The position numbers and the translations under genes were made by a program. Below, piece by piece: positions 51,631-62,400 of a DNA stretch of 64,000 nt (position 1 is the stretch's first letter; each line of letters opens with the position of its first letter). A model generated the notes under the pieces. The model ran no database searches and was not told the origin of the DNA. It saw only the letters and a program-made list of their open reading frames with translations. Origin of the DNA: Campylobacter sp. (GTDB lineage Bacteria > Campylobacterota > Campylobacteria > Campylobacterales > Campylobacteraceae); the NCBI GenBank assembly GCA_022775765.1, contig JALFKC010000032.1:1-64000 (forward strand). The letters run 5' to 3'.

Positions 51631-52839
51631 ATGAAAAAGATCTTACTATTATTTTTGTTTTTAACCTGCTGTGTTGCATATCCTAATGTTATAGAGCGGT
51701 TTGTCAATCCAAATAACTGCGTTTTATGTCATGAGCAACATGTAAAAGATTGGAAAACTTCACTTCACTCCCAGTCGCATGAAGATAGCAATGAGCTTTT
51801 TAGAGAGAGTGTAAAATTTATCTCTAAAGAGCTTAGGCAGCCATATGAAAATACGGTTGTGAGTTGTGGGGATTGTCACAATCCTAGATTTGATATCAAA
51901 AGCGTAGAAGATGACTATATGATAGCCAAAAATTTTGGTATAGAAGCCTCAGTTACCAAAAAAGTCGAAGGAGCAATTGACGCTGAACACATCAAAAACG
52001 GCATTAGTTGCTATGTTTGTCACAATGTAAATAGCATAAATCCCAAAAATAATAATCAAGGAATAGGCTATAAGCTTATTAATTGGACTGAAGATAGCAC
52101 CATAGTTGGACCGCACGATGATGAGAATAATAGAGCTAAGTTTCACCTTAGTTCATCAAGAGAATTTTTCAAAACCAATGAGCTTTGTTTGATTTGTCAC
52201 CAAGGAAATGGTGTTTCTAACAATAGACTTTCTGCTTATAACACTGGTGTTGAGCTTAGTTCAAGTAGTGACGATAGAAGATGTATTGATTGTCATATGG
52301 GTGAGCCAAAAATGGAAATTATATCTCCAAATGCACCTGGGGCTGGAGAGGCTACACCAAAGCATACTAGAGCTCATACCTTTACTGGGGCTAGAAATGA
52401 TCTATCTTTGCTAAGAGATGCTTTAAATATTGATTTTGAGAGTTTAAATAGAACAAATGCAAATTTAATTCTTGAAAATTTGATTTCACATAATTTTCCA
52501 AGCGGATTTAGTGGTAGAAGTTTGTGGATAGAGATAACATTTTTAAGTAGTGGAAAACCTGTTGGTGAGCCAAAAGTTGTAGAGTTAAAAGCAACATATT
52601 TTAACAAAAGCGGACTCGAGACACTATCATATGCGGCCACTAGTTTAAAGGATGATACTAGGCTTGAGCCTTTTGAATTAAGAAAAATTCCTATTGAAAT
52701 CCCAGTCGGTGTAAATGAGATAAAAATTGATGTGGCATATTATCTTTTGACACCATCTTTGCAAAGAAAGATGGATATCAAAGATGAAAAATATACTAAA
52801 AAATATGAACTAGCAAGCAAAATTTTTAAACTTCAATAA
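51631..52839 (+). CDS. secreted pentaheme cytochrome c family protein
   Basis: Signal peptide and five CxxCH motifs (CVLCH, CGDCH, CYVCH, CLICH, CIDCH) plus a heme-free C-terminal domain. Confidence 0.88.
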   Translation: MKKILLLFLFLTCCVAYPNVIERFVNPNNCVLCHEQHVKDWKTSLHSQSHEDSNELFRESVKFISKELRQPYENTVVSCGDCHNPRFDIKSVEDDYMIAKNFGIEASVTKKVEGAIDAEHIKNGISCYVCHNVNSINPKNNNQGIGYKLINWTEDSTIVGPHDDENNRAKFHLSSSREFFKTNELCLICHQGNGVSNNRLSAYNTGVELSSSSDDRRCIDCHMGEPKMEIISPNAPGAGEATPKHTRAHTFTGARNDLSLLRDALNIDFESLNRTNANLILENLISHNFPSGFSGRSLWIEITFLSSGKPVGEPKVVELKATYFNKSGLETLSYAATSLKDDTRLEPFELRKIPIEIPVGVNEIKIDVAYYLLTPSLQRKMDIKDEKYTKKYELASKIFKLQ

Positions 52840-52930
52840 TTTATGGCGGGTTAATCTCGCCATAAATTCAACTACTACACTTAAGATATAAATTTAACTT
52901 TCGAAAGATTTCTATTTCGGTTTTGTAACT

Positions 52931-53422
52931 CTAATCTTTAGATAAGTCTTTATCAACGCTTAATCTAAAATGCTTCCACTCATTTAGCATTTTACCGCCA
53001 ATACTTTCATAAAATTTGATTGATGGTTCATTCCAATCAAGGCAAACCCAATCGATTCTAGGGCAGTCACTAGTTTTAGCTATTTTGATGAGCTCTTTAA
53101 AAAACTCTTTGCCATATCCTTTGTGCCTGTGTTCTTTTTTGATAAAAATATCTTCAAGGTAGATCCCTCTTTTGCCCTCAAAAGTAGAGAAGTTATAGTG
53201 CCAAACTGCGTGCCCGATAGGCTCATCACCTACAAAACCAAGAAGCACAAACGCAGCTTTTTTGACAAATAGACTATCATACAAGATCTCTTTTGTAGCT
53301 TTTAGATCATCAAGCATATTTTCATATCTAGCGATATCTTTGATAAACTCATAGATTATATCTATATCATCTGGTGAAGCTTTTTTTATACTTAACAAAT
53401 TTACTCCTTTATTAAATTGCAA
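52931..53422 (-). CDS. GNAT family N-acetyltransferase
   Basis: YLEDIFIKKEHRHKGYGKEFFKELIKIAK; start may be internal (MLSIKKASPDD-like region). Confidence 0.9.
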   Translation of the reverse strand: MQFNKGVNLLSIKKASPDDIDIIYEFIKDIARYENMLDDLKATKEILYDSLFVKKAAFVLLGFVGDEPIGHAVWHYNFSTFEGKRGIYLEDIFIKKEHRHKGYGKEFFKELIKIAKTSDCPRIDWVCLDWNEPSIKFYESIGGKMLNEWKHFRLSVDKDLSKD

Positions 53423-53521
53423 ATTCTAGCATAAAATATCTATATATAAATATAATTTAAGAAATTATCAAATATAATCGTTTTAAATTTTAAAATAAAC
53501 CAAACCATACAAAGGATAAAT

Positions 53522-53770
53522 ATGCTTTAATTTACTATTTTACTCAAATCTGCTTTGATATTTTTTATACTATTTTCAATAGGCTTTTTGAGTGTGAGTG
53601 CTATATTTTTTATGGGCGAGACTAGAAGTGATACTTTGATATTTTGGCATAAATTTTTTGGGTTTTCATTAGGAATTTTGGCAATTATTCATATAATAGC
53701 AAAAAAGTCTTTAAGCTTTTAAATGAATTTATCTATGTAATCAGTGGAAGGGCAAATCCATCGTATTGCA
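53522..53770 (+). pseudogene. cytochrome b-like membrane protein fragment
   Basis: ATG CTT TAA then open frame FTILLKSALIFFILFSIGFLSVSAIFFMGETRSDTLIFWHKFFGFSLGILAIIHIIAKK; frame continues as KVFKLLNEFIYVISGRANPS across an A6 run. Confidence 0.55.
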
Positions 53771-53772
53771 AT

Positions 53773-54390
53773 ATGGATAGATTAATTGGTGCATTTTCGC
53801 CCTATACTTACAAAGAAGTGGTGCTTGGTGAAATTATCAGCTTATCGCTGTTTTCATCGCTTTTATCGGTGCTAAAATACGCAGCTGATCCAAATGACGC
53901 TTTGCCTAGCATAACTTACTTTTTGATGGGAAGTTTAAGCTATGCAAATAGTGGGTTTTTGAAAATTTTAGCAATTCCTATGCTAATTGGCGTATTAATT
54001 TTGCTAACTCAGTCAAAAATTTTAAACGCATTAAGCTTAGGTGAAGAAGAGGCACTGAGCCTTGGAATAGATACTAAAAAAAGCAAATTTATCATCATAA
54101 TAGTAGCGACTTTTGTAAGCTCACTAAGCGTGTGTATAGCTGGTGTAATAGGTTGGATAGGGCTAATAGTCCCACATATGTGTAGATTTCTTTGTGGGGC
54201 GGATAACAAAGTGGTAATGTCAGCCTCTGCGGTAGTTGGGGTACTGTTTTTGCTATGTTGTGATATATTTTCAAAAATGCTACTAATCTATGAAATACCA
54301 ATTGGAATAGTAACTTCACTTTTTGGAATATCTGCGTTTATTGTTATTTTAAAAAGCTCAAAAAAAGCAGAGTTCAGTGATAAGGGTTGA
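53773..54390 (+). pseudogene. FecCD-family iron/siderophore ABC permease, N-terminally truncated
   Basis: LGIDTKKSKFIIIIVATFVSSLSVCIAGVIGWIGLIVPHMCRFLCGADNKVV; only the C-terminal half of the family is present. Confidence 0.75.
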
Positions 54391-55036
54391 AAACTTTAGC
54401 ATACTTGGAGCAAATGGCTCTCGTAAAACCACGCTTTTAAAGCTAATACTAGGGTTTTTGCCCTATAAACGTGGTGAGATTTTTATAAACAATAAGCCCC
54501 TTAAAGATTACCATAAAAAAGAGCTTGCTAACCTTATAGCTTAATCTCGCAGAATCACAACTTAAGCTATGATTATAGCGTGTTTGACATAGTGCTGATG
54601 GGTATTAGCAAGGACACCAATGTTTATGAACTACTCATCAAAAGATAGGGATTTAGCTTTAGACGCACTAAAAACTATGGGAATTTCTCATCTTAAAGAT
54701 TATACTATGATAAGTGGTGATGAGAGACAGCTTGCGTATATTGTTAGGGTTTTGGTGCAAAAAGCTAGGATAATTTTTATGGATGGGTCAACTAATGGAC
54801 TTGATTTTGGCAATCAAATAAAACTTCTTTTGATGATAAAAAATTTACAAAATAAAGATTATACTTTAATTCAAACAACTCATCATCCAAAGCACGCCAA
54901 ATTTATCTCAAACAGAGCTATGCTTATAAAAGATGGTGAAATTTTAGCCTTTGATGAGGTACAAAATGCTATAAATTCCAAAAATATTTCTGAAATTTAC
55001 TCGGTTGATTATGAGAGATATAAGGATAAATTTTAG
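54382..55036 (+). pseudogene. ABC transporter ATPase (FecE/FepC-like), degraded
   Basis: Walker A GANGSRKTTLLK (Gly to Arg), signature SGDERQ, Walker B FMDGS, several frame breaks near 54540-54640. Confidence 0.85.
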
Positions 55037-55353
55037 ATTTTATTTGCAGTTGTAAAGCAAATTTGATATGCTTTAAGGTTGGATGATTTTAATGTAGCTA
55101 AACAAAAGATTAAATTCAGATTAAAATTTATAAAAAACTATGATTTTTACCAATTAAACTAATATCAGATTTTACAAATAAAATTTCTATTTAAAACTAG
55201 TTAATTTATCAAAAAAATGTTAAGCTATTTTATATTTTAAGCACAATAATTTAAGTCTTAATTTATATAAATTGCTTGTAGAATGCAAAAATTTACCAAA
55301 TTTTAATCAATTACCGCTAATAATCAGAATTTAGCCAAATTAAAATAGTAAGT

Positions 55354-55920
55354 TTAAACCTTTGTTCTATCTTTGATAGCTTTGCTAAGTGAGAGAGTAT
55401 CGATATTTTCTAAGCTTACGCCAGTTGGAACGCCCTGAGCTATTTTGGTAAATTTAAGCTCTAAATCTTTTAGACGATCTTCTAAAAATATCGCCACCCC
55501 ATCAGAATTGATGCTTGGTGTAAAGGCAAATAAAATCTCTTTTGAGTTATTTGTGCTTATATGATTGATTAGCCTTAAAATAGTGCTTTCATCCAAATTC
55601 TCAAGCACAAAATATAGCCCATCATAGGATCTGCTCTCTTCGATTAAAAGTATATCTTTTGGGCTTTCAACTACACAAATTATCTCTTTGTTTCTAAACT
55701 CATCCGCACAAATTTCGCAAATTTCATCTTCACAAATACAGCCACAATTCGCACAACGCCTTAGAAATGTGACTGCATTTTCTATGCTGTGGGCCAAATT
55801 TAGCCCACTAAAAGAGTCCTCAAGACTAATATAATATGCAAATCTAAGGGCTGATTTTTTGCCAACACCGGGCAGTTTTTCAAATGCTGAAACCAAATCA
55901 TCAAATTTTTCTATTTTCAT
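55354..55920 (-). CDS. recR: recombination protein RecR
   Basis: LPGVGKKSALRFAYYI, C4 zinc motif CANCGCICEDEICEIC, ICVVESPKDIL. Confidence 0.96.
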   Translation of the reverse strand: MKIEKFDDLVSAFEKLPGVGKKSALRFAYYISLEDSFSGLNLAHSIENAVTFLRRCANCGCICEDEICEICADEFRNKEIICVVESPKDILLIEESRSYDGLYFVLENLDESTILRLINHISTNNSKEILFAFTPSINSDGVAIFLEDRLKDLELKFTKIAQGVPTGVSLENIDTLSLSKAIKDRTKV

Positions 55921-57161
55921 TTAGTGGCTTTGTCATCCTTGAAAACTATACAAAAATGATGGCTATTCCCACTATAAAAATACTCAAGTTTAAATTTATG
56001 CATAGAGCAAATTTTATCTATTATATATAGCCCAAGTCCCATTCCTGTGACTTTTTCATTTTTGTTTCGCACAAAGGCTTGCTTGTAGTGCTCAATGCCA
56101 ACAGGCATTGGCTCACCTTTATTTGAGATACAAATTCTATCTTTATCACAGGTTATATTTACTTTTTTATCACTTGAGTATTTAAGAGCATTGTCGATTA
56201 GGTTTTTGATCGCAAGTGAAAAAAACTGAAAATCCACATTGATAATCGCATCTTCAACGATATCAACCTTGACCTTACTATCCCAGTCATCAAGCATCAA
56301 AATATCTTTGGTCTGTTCTAAAATAAGGCTAAAATGATACTCTTGATAGTTTAGTGTGTAGGATTTGGTAAGGAGTTGTTCGACCTTGGCAAACTCATTG
56401 ATGAGAATTTCTAAACGCTCAAAGATATCGATCAAACGGTTTTTTTGCACTTCATCATTTACCATTTCTGAGACTATGCGACCTTTACTGATAGGAGTTT
56501 TTAGTTCGTGCATTATAGTGCGTAAAAATAGCTGTCTTGAGCGGATGAGCTCTTTTATCTTTGTGACGGCGTTATCAAATTCATTCGCAACCTCTGTGAT
56601 TTCATCGTCGCCTTTTAAGTTTAACTGCACCAGATCCATATTGCCACCAGCAAATTTTTTGATATTTTTGCTTAATTTTGTAAGTGGACGCAGATTTTTC
56701 ATCACAGAAGCCCAAAGTGAAATTAGTAGCCCTATGGTGATAAAATACCCTATCCAAAGTGGGTCATTGATATTTTTGGTGCCAATACTTTCAAGAGTGA
56801 GATTAAATGGCTGAGTTGAGATATGCAAATAGAGATTGTTTTTGTATCTAATAGAGAAAAAATCCCCCATTGATGTCTGTTTGACAAACATTATTCGTTT
56901 TGAAGTTAGAACATTTTTGATGGTATTTTTATCAGATACGATTTTGAGATTAAAGTTATTAAAATAGCCTTCAATATCGCGTGGAAAAGCGTCTCTTTCT
57001 TGCAAATTTACGAGATAATCAATTGAGTTTAGTTGAGAAGTTTCCATTCGCTTTAGAGCGTTGTCGATTTGCAAGTAGCCAAAGGTCAAAAAAAGCACAG
57101 TGACTAGACCAATGGCTACGCAAAAAACTACGGAAATTTTTGTCGTTAAAGACTTTTTCAT
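55917..57161 (-). CDS. racS: sensor histidine kinase, RacS-like
   Basis: HAMP-like region, H-box TIMHELKTPISKGRIVSEMV, MGLGLYIIDKIC; between racR and recR. Confidence 0.88.
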   Translation of the reverse strand: MKKSLTTKISVVFCVAIGLVTVLFLTFGYLQIDNALKRMETSQLNSIDYLVNLQERDAFPRDIEGYFNNFNLKIVSDKNTIKNVLTSKRIMFVKQTSMGDFFSIRYKNNLYLHISTQPFNLTLESIGTKNINDPLWIGYFITIGLLISLWASVMKNLRPLTKLSKNIKKFAGGNMDLVQLNLKGDDEITEVANEFDNAVTKIKELIRSRQLFLRTIMHELKTPISKGRIVSEMVNDEVQKNRLIDIFERLEILINEFAKVEQLLTKSYTLNYQEYHFSLILEQTKDILMLDDWDSKVKVDIVEDAIINVDFQFFSLAIKNLIDNALKYSSDKKVNITCDKDRICISNKGEPMPVGIEHYKQAFVRNKNEKVTGMGLGLYIIDKICSMHKFKLEYFYSGNSHHFCIVFKDDKATK

Positions 57162-57829
57162 CCTAGAAGCTTATACCCTATACCTCTAACAGAGAATATA
57201 TGTTTTGGATTTTTAGAGCTATCTTTGATTTTGTTTCTTAATCTTCCAATGATTACATCCAAACTTTTTGAATCTTTGTCTTTGAGACTTTTGCAGTGAT
57301 ATACAAGCTGTTCTCTTGAGACTGAAAAGCTGTGTTGTTTGATTAGATACTCTAGGATTTCATATTCGGCTGGCGTTAGAGTTAGTGGCTCTTCATGGAA
57401 AAATATCACATGGCGTTTTTCATCAACTCTAAATACCGAATCAACTTCGTTTTCTTCAACTTGAGCTGTTTTTTTGTATCTTCTAATAAGGCTCATTATC
57501 CTTGCGTGCATCTCTTTTGGGTCATAAGGCTTTGGCAAATAATCATCAGCTCCTATTTGAAGCCCTACAATTTTATCACTTACATCGCTTCTTGCTGATG
57601 AGATAATGATAGGAATATCATATTTTTCACGGATCTCTTTGCAAACTTCAAGTCCATCCATTCCAGGTAGAGTTAAATCCAAAATAAGCAGGTCAAAGTT
57701 TTTAACGCCGGCACTCAATCCAAGATATGGATCCTCAAAATTTGTAACTTTTATGTTAAATTTTGACAAGTATTCTGAGATGATTTGTGCGAATTCAGAA
57801 TCGTCTTCAATCATTAAAACATTTATCAT
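57158..57829 (-). CDS. racR: OmpR-family response regulator, RacR-like
   Basis: REC (MIEDDSEFAQIISEYL, LLILDLTLPGMDGLEVC) plus DNA-binding domain; operon with racS, divergent from dnaJ. Confidence 0.9.
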   Translation of the reverse strand: MINVLMIEDDSEFAQIISEYLSKFNIKVTNFEDPYLGLSAGVKNFDLLILDLTLPGMDGLEVCKEIREKYDIPIIISSARSDVSDKIVGLQIGADDYLPKPYDPKEMHARIMSLIRRYKKTAQVEENEVDSVFRVDEKRHVIFFHEEPLTLTPAEYEILEYLIKQHSFSVSREQLVYHCKSLKDKDSKSLDVIIGRLRNKIKDSSKNPKHIFSVRGIGYKLLG

Positions 57830-57929
57830 TTTTAGTCCTTTAGTTTAAATAGCTGTCATTATAGCAAAATTTAGTAAAGTTTTGATAAAATCAGCTTTTT
57901 AGAATAAAAATTTTTAGGAGTGTAAAGTA

Positions 57930-59021
57930 TTGAGTAGTTTTGATTATTATGAGATTCTTGAGATATCAAAAAATGCAAGCGAAGATGAGATCAAAAAATC
58001 ATTTAGAAAATTAGCCTTAAAATATCATCCAGATAGAAATCAAGGCGATAAAACCGCAGAAGAAAAATTCAAACAAATTAATGAAGCGTATCAGTGTCTA
58101 AGCGATCCACAAAAAAGAAGTCTATATGATAGATATGGCAAAGATGGGCTAAATGGAATGGGCTCAGGCTTTGGCGATGTGGATTTGGGGGATATATTTA
58201 GTTCGTTTTTTGGCGATAGTGGCTTTGGTGGCTTTTCAAGAAAAGCTTCAATTGACGCGTATCCTTTGGATTTAGAGATAAATACTGAGATTGAGTTTAA
58301 AGATGCTGTTTTTGGTGTAGAAAAAGAGTTAATTTATAAAATTAAAAAGCCATGTGATAGTTGTAATGGAATTGGTGGAGAGAAAAAAAGGTGTGAGCAC
58401 TGCGGTGGAAGTGGGCGTTTTGCAAGAAGAAGTGGCTTTATGAGCTATGTGCAAACTTGTCCATATTGCCATGGAAGTGGGGAAATTCTTACCAAAAAAT
58501 GCCCAGATTGCAAAGGCAAAACCTACAAAGAAGAAGAGATTAAGTTTAAATTCAACATACCAGCTGGGGTGGATAATGGACTAAGGATTAGGATTTCAAA
58601 CAAAGGCAATCTCTCAAAAAGTGGTGAGAGTGGCGATTTGTATGTTTATATCATTGTAAAAAGAGATAAAATTTACTCAAGAAGTGGTGATGATATCTAT
58701 ATGGATGTGCCAGTTTTTATCACTCAAGCACTTTTGGGCGAAAATGTAAAGATAAATACGCTAAGGGGTGAAAGAGATCTTAAGCTTGATATCGGAACAA
58801 AAGATAGACAAGAGTTTGTCTTTAAGGGCGAGGGGGTAGAAAATATCCACAATAAAAGGCTTGGAAATTTAGTAGTAAAGATTGATATTAAAATGCCAAA
58901 TAAGCTCACAGAAAAACAAACCTCTCTTATAAAAGAGCTTCAAAAAAGTTTCAATATTGATTCAAACAAAACAAATTCACAAGATAGTATAATTGATAAG
59001 ATTAAGGAATTTTTTAAATAA
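57930..59021 (+). CDS. dnaJ: chaperone protein DnaJ
   Basis: J domain ([24 protein letters not shown]), G/F region, CxxCxGxG zinc repeats; TTG start. Confidence 0.96.
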   Translation: MSSFDYYEILEISKNASEDEIKKSFRKLALKYHPDRNQGDKTAEEKFKQINEAYQCLSDPQKRSLYDRYGKDGLNGMGSGFGDVDLGDIFSSFFGDSGFGGFSRKASIDAYPLDLEINTEIEFKDAVFGVEKELIYKIKKPCDSCNGIGGEKKRCEHCGGSGRFARRSGFMSYVQTCPYCHGSGEILTKKCPDCKGKTYKEEEIKFKFNIPAGVDNGLRIRISNKGNLSKSGESGDLYVYIIVKRDKIYSRSGDDIYMDVPVFITQALLGENVKINTLRGERDLKLDIGTKDRQEFVFKGEGVENIHNKRLGNLVVKIDIKMPNKLTEKQTSLIKELQKSFNIDSNKTNSQDSIIDKIKEFFK

Positions 59022-59060
59022 ATTCTTAGAAATTTGGCTGTATATTACAGCCAAATTAAG

Positions 59061-59438
59061 TTATTTATTGATAAGAGGTAATACCTCATTTATTTTATTG
59101 ACAAGGTCTTTTTCAAAAATTGGCTTAGTCAAAAAGTCATAAGCACCTCTATTAAACGCTTCTTGCCTTACTGTATCATCGGTGGTAAGCACTATTACTG
59201 GGGCTGAAAATTCTCTAGTTTGGATATTGTCTAAAAACTCAAGCCCATTCATTACAGGCATAACAATATCGAGCAAAATAAGATCAACTTTTGCACCGCT
59301 ATCTATTAAATTTAAAGCCTCTAAACCATTAGAAGCTTTAAATAACTCATTGAAGATATTGTGCTTTTTAAGCATAACTTCAATCAACTTTAGATTTACC
59401 ATGTCGTCATCGACTGCTAAGATATTTATCTTTTCCAT
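59061..59438 (-). CDS. single-domain response regulator (CheY-like)
   Basis: ILAVDDDMVNLKLIEVML, LILLDIVMPVMNGLEFL, LTKP. Confidence 0.93.
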   Translation of the reverse strand: MEKINILAVDDDMVNLKLIEVMLKKHNIFNELFKASNGLEALNLIDSGAKVDLILLDIVMPVMNGLEFLDNIQTREFSAPVIVLTTDDTVRQEAFNRGAYDFLTKPIFEKDLVNKINEVLPLINK

Positions 59439-59445
59439 TTAACAC

Positions 59446-62400
59446 CTACTTTAAAAATTTTTTGATTAACGATTGAAGCTCTGCTTTGTTGATAGAAGCA
59501 TTAGCCACTTCACTAAATATGCCACTGAATTTATCCGGATTTTCAGTCTTATTTACAAATATCACACTTGATAAATTGTCCTTTTGACCAAATATATCTT
59601 TTAATTCATTCAGATTCAAATTTAACACTTGTGAATCAATCATTACCAAATCATATCTATTTGATTTTAATAAATTTATAAAATCATCATAATTTTTAGC
59701 TGTATCTACACTTTTACCTATTAATTTTATAACAGCACTAAATATTTTATTTTCTATCATTGTCTTTTTGCACAAAAGTATATCTTTTGTCTTTTGTGAT
59801 GCTTTGGTAGTAGCTTTGGTTTCTACAACTTTTGGCTCTACTTTAGGAGATTTTTTAATTGGAACTGCTACCATTTTTGTAACAGGTACTTGTTTTATTA
59901 TCTCTTTTTTAACAATAGTAGGTTTTTTAACAGGAACTTTTTTAATCACAGTAACTGGTTGTTTAACCTTTTTGATAACCTTTTTAGGAAGCTGTTTTTT
60001 GACAAGTTTTTTAACTGTAGTTGTCGTACCGTCTGATTTTTTATCAGGTATAAACATCTCAAGCATTCCAGCTAGGATATCTTTTTTGATAGGTTTGGTG
60101 CAGTATTCATCCAATCCTTGAGACATAAATCTCTCTCTATCGCCTTGAAGTGCGTTTGCTGTAACTGCAACTATTGGGATATGTTTGAGATTATTTTCAG
60201 CTTCGTATTGCTTGATCTGTTTAGTTGCCTCTACTCCATCCATTACTGGCATTGCTATATCCATAAAAATTAGATCATAATCTTTATTTTTTCTCTCTTC
60301 GAGTGCTAGAAGTCCATTTTCTACAACTGTTAAGTTCATACCAAAGCTACCAAGGGTATGTTTGATAAGTTTTTGGTTAATTTCATTATCCTCAGCAATC
60401 AAAATATTAGCATCATATTTTGGACCACTACCTTTTTTGGTCTCACCACCAGCTACTGGAACTTTAACTTCTTCTTCAACTTCAACCTCTTCGTATTCAG
60501 TAGTCTCAACTTCAACTTCTTTATATTCAGTGACTTCTTGTTCTTCAAAGCTATCTACATAAACAGTCTCTTCAACTATCTCTTTGACCTCTTTGTATTC
60601 TGTTACTTCTTTGTATTCGACTTCTTCTTCGCTATCTTGGGTAGCAGTTTGAGTAGAGGTTTTTGATGGTTGTATAGCTTCAACTGGTTCAACAGCTATA
60701 GGTGCCTTTTCTATTTGAATGTCTTCTTCTATCTTAATATTTTCTTCTGTAGCAATATCAATAGGTTGGACCTCTTTTGTATCTTTTACGGTAACCTTGA
60801 TAGGCTCATCTTGTGTCTTGCTTGTAGTATCAACCGCAATCTCATCGCTAAGTAGCTCATCAAGCTCAATAGGAGCTATCTCATATTCGGTTTCATCTTT
60901 TGTCTCTTTTACTGTAGGTTCTTCAGTAATAAATTCCGCAAACTCATCCATTATAGAGATAGGTTCATCTTTGCTTTGGATATCTTCTTCTACGACAATT
61001 GGTTCATCGACAATCTCTTCTTTTGGTGAGGCTGTATCTACAAAATCATTTTTATTGTCAATTGATACTTCGTCGTTGGTTGGAGTGTAATGTTCTGCAT
61101 TTTTATTGATAATATCTCTTAGGGCTTGAAGAGATTCGTCCTCTTTAGTCTCTTTAGGTGCTACTTGTTGTTGGGAAGTAGAAGTTGTTAGTGCTTCATC
61201 TATCTCATCAGTTTTTGGTTTTACACCCAAATCTTGAGCTATACTTGATGCTATTTTAATTAGTTTTGTAACATTTATAGGCTCAGATACGGTGTAGGTG
61301 TTTTTGCCACTTATGTTTGCTGTTTGAAGTTCTCTAGCTTTTGCACTTACTACAATAGCTGAATTTACAGCTCTATCTATAAGAGAGTAATTTCTAAGCC
61401 TTACAAACACCCCATCAAATGAGTCATCAGAAACACTCTTAAGATTGCCTACAAATTTTAAATCTCCACCCATTTGAGTTATATAGTCTTTTAAGATTTG
61501 ATTATAAGGATCTGGCTTTGTATCTGTCAGAAGTATGAATTTCATATTTTTAATATTTTGATATGCGTTTTCTGCATCACTTTTGATAGTTTCTTTAAAC
61601 TCTAGAGTGAAGAAAAATCTACTTCCTACATTTACTTTTGACTCAACACTTAACTCTCCACCAAGCATATTGACATATTTTGATGAAATAGTTAGTCCAA
61701 GACCTGTTCCGCCAAATTTTCTAGTGATTGTAGAATCAGCTTGAGAGAATGCGTTAAATACATTTTTGAGTTTATCTTCAGAAATTCCTATACCTGTATC
61801 AGAAACGCTAAATGTTACTACAGCTTTGCCTGCTTCGCTAGTCTTTTCTCTTTTGATTTCAACTGTGATAGTTCCATCTTCAGGGGTAAATTTAACCGCG
61901 TTACTTAGTAGGTTGATAAGAACTTCTTTAATCTTAGTGATATCACCATATAGGTGGTGTATTAAGCTAGGATCGATAAAGAAATCTATGTCTATATTTT
62001 TCTCACTAGCTCTAGCTGAATAAATCTCAACTGCACTCTCGAACTCTTGTATAGGATTAAATAAAATTTCTTCAACTTCGACTTTATTGCTCTCAATCTT
62101 TGAAACATCAAGAATATTATTGATAATGACAAGCAAGTTTTCAGAGCTTTTCTCTATTGTATCAAGGTAATCTTCTTGCTCTTCGTCAAGTTCGGTGTTT
62201 TTAAGTAGTTCAGTAAATCCAATAACACCATTTAGTGGTGTTCTAATTTCGTGAGACATATTTGCTAGGAATATATATTTAGCCTTGTTGGCATCTTCAG
62301 CTGCTTCTTTTTGAGCTGCGATGACATCAATTGCGTCTTGGATAAGACCATACGCTCTTGTGATACCTTCTGTGCTTTGGATATTTATATCTTCGTGTTG

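Noticed and set aside
55917-59021. racS/racR beside recR and dnaJ considered as a novel regulatory island
   Set aside because: Matches the known Campylobacter racRS neighbourhood.
60358-61090. Cluster of plus-strand ORFs rich in Ser/Thr/Phe/Tyr opposite the hybrid kinase
   Set aside because: Reverse complement of the low-complexity E/V/K/T-rich linker produces open frames by composition; no independent support.
59446-61100. Repeat-like Glu/Val and Lys/Val tracts considered as a DNA tandem repeat array
   Set aside because: Repetition is at the amino-acid level with irregular units and the frame is maintained; treated as protein low-complexity linkers.
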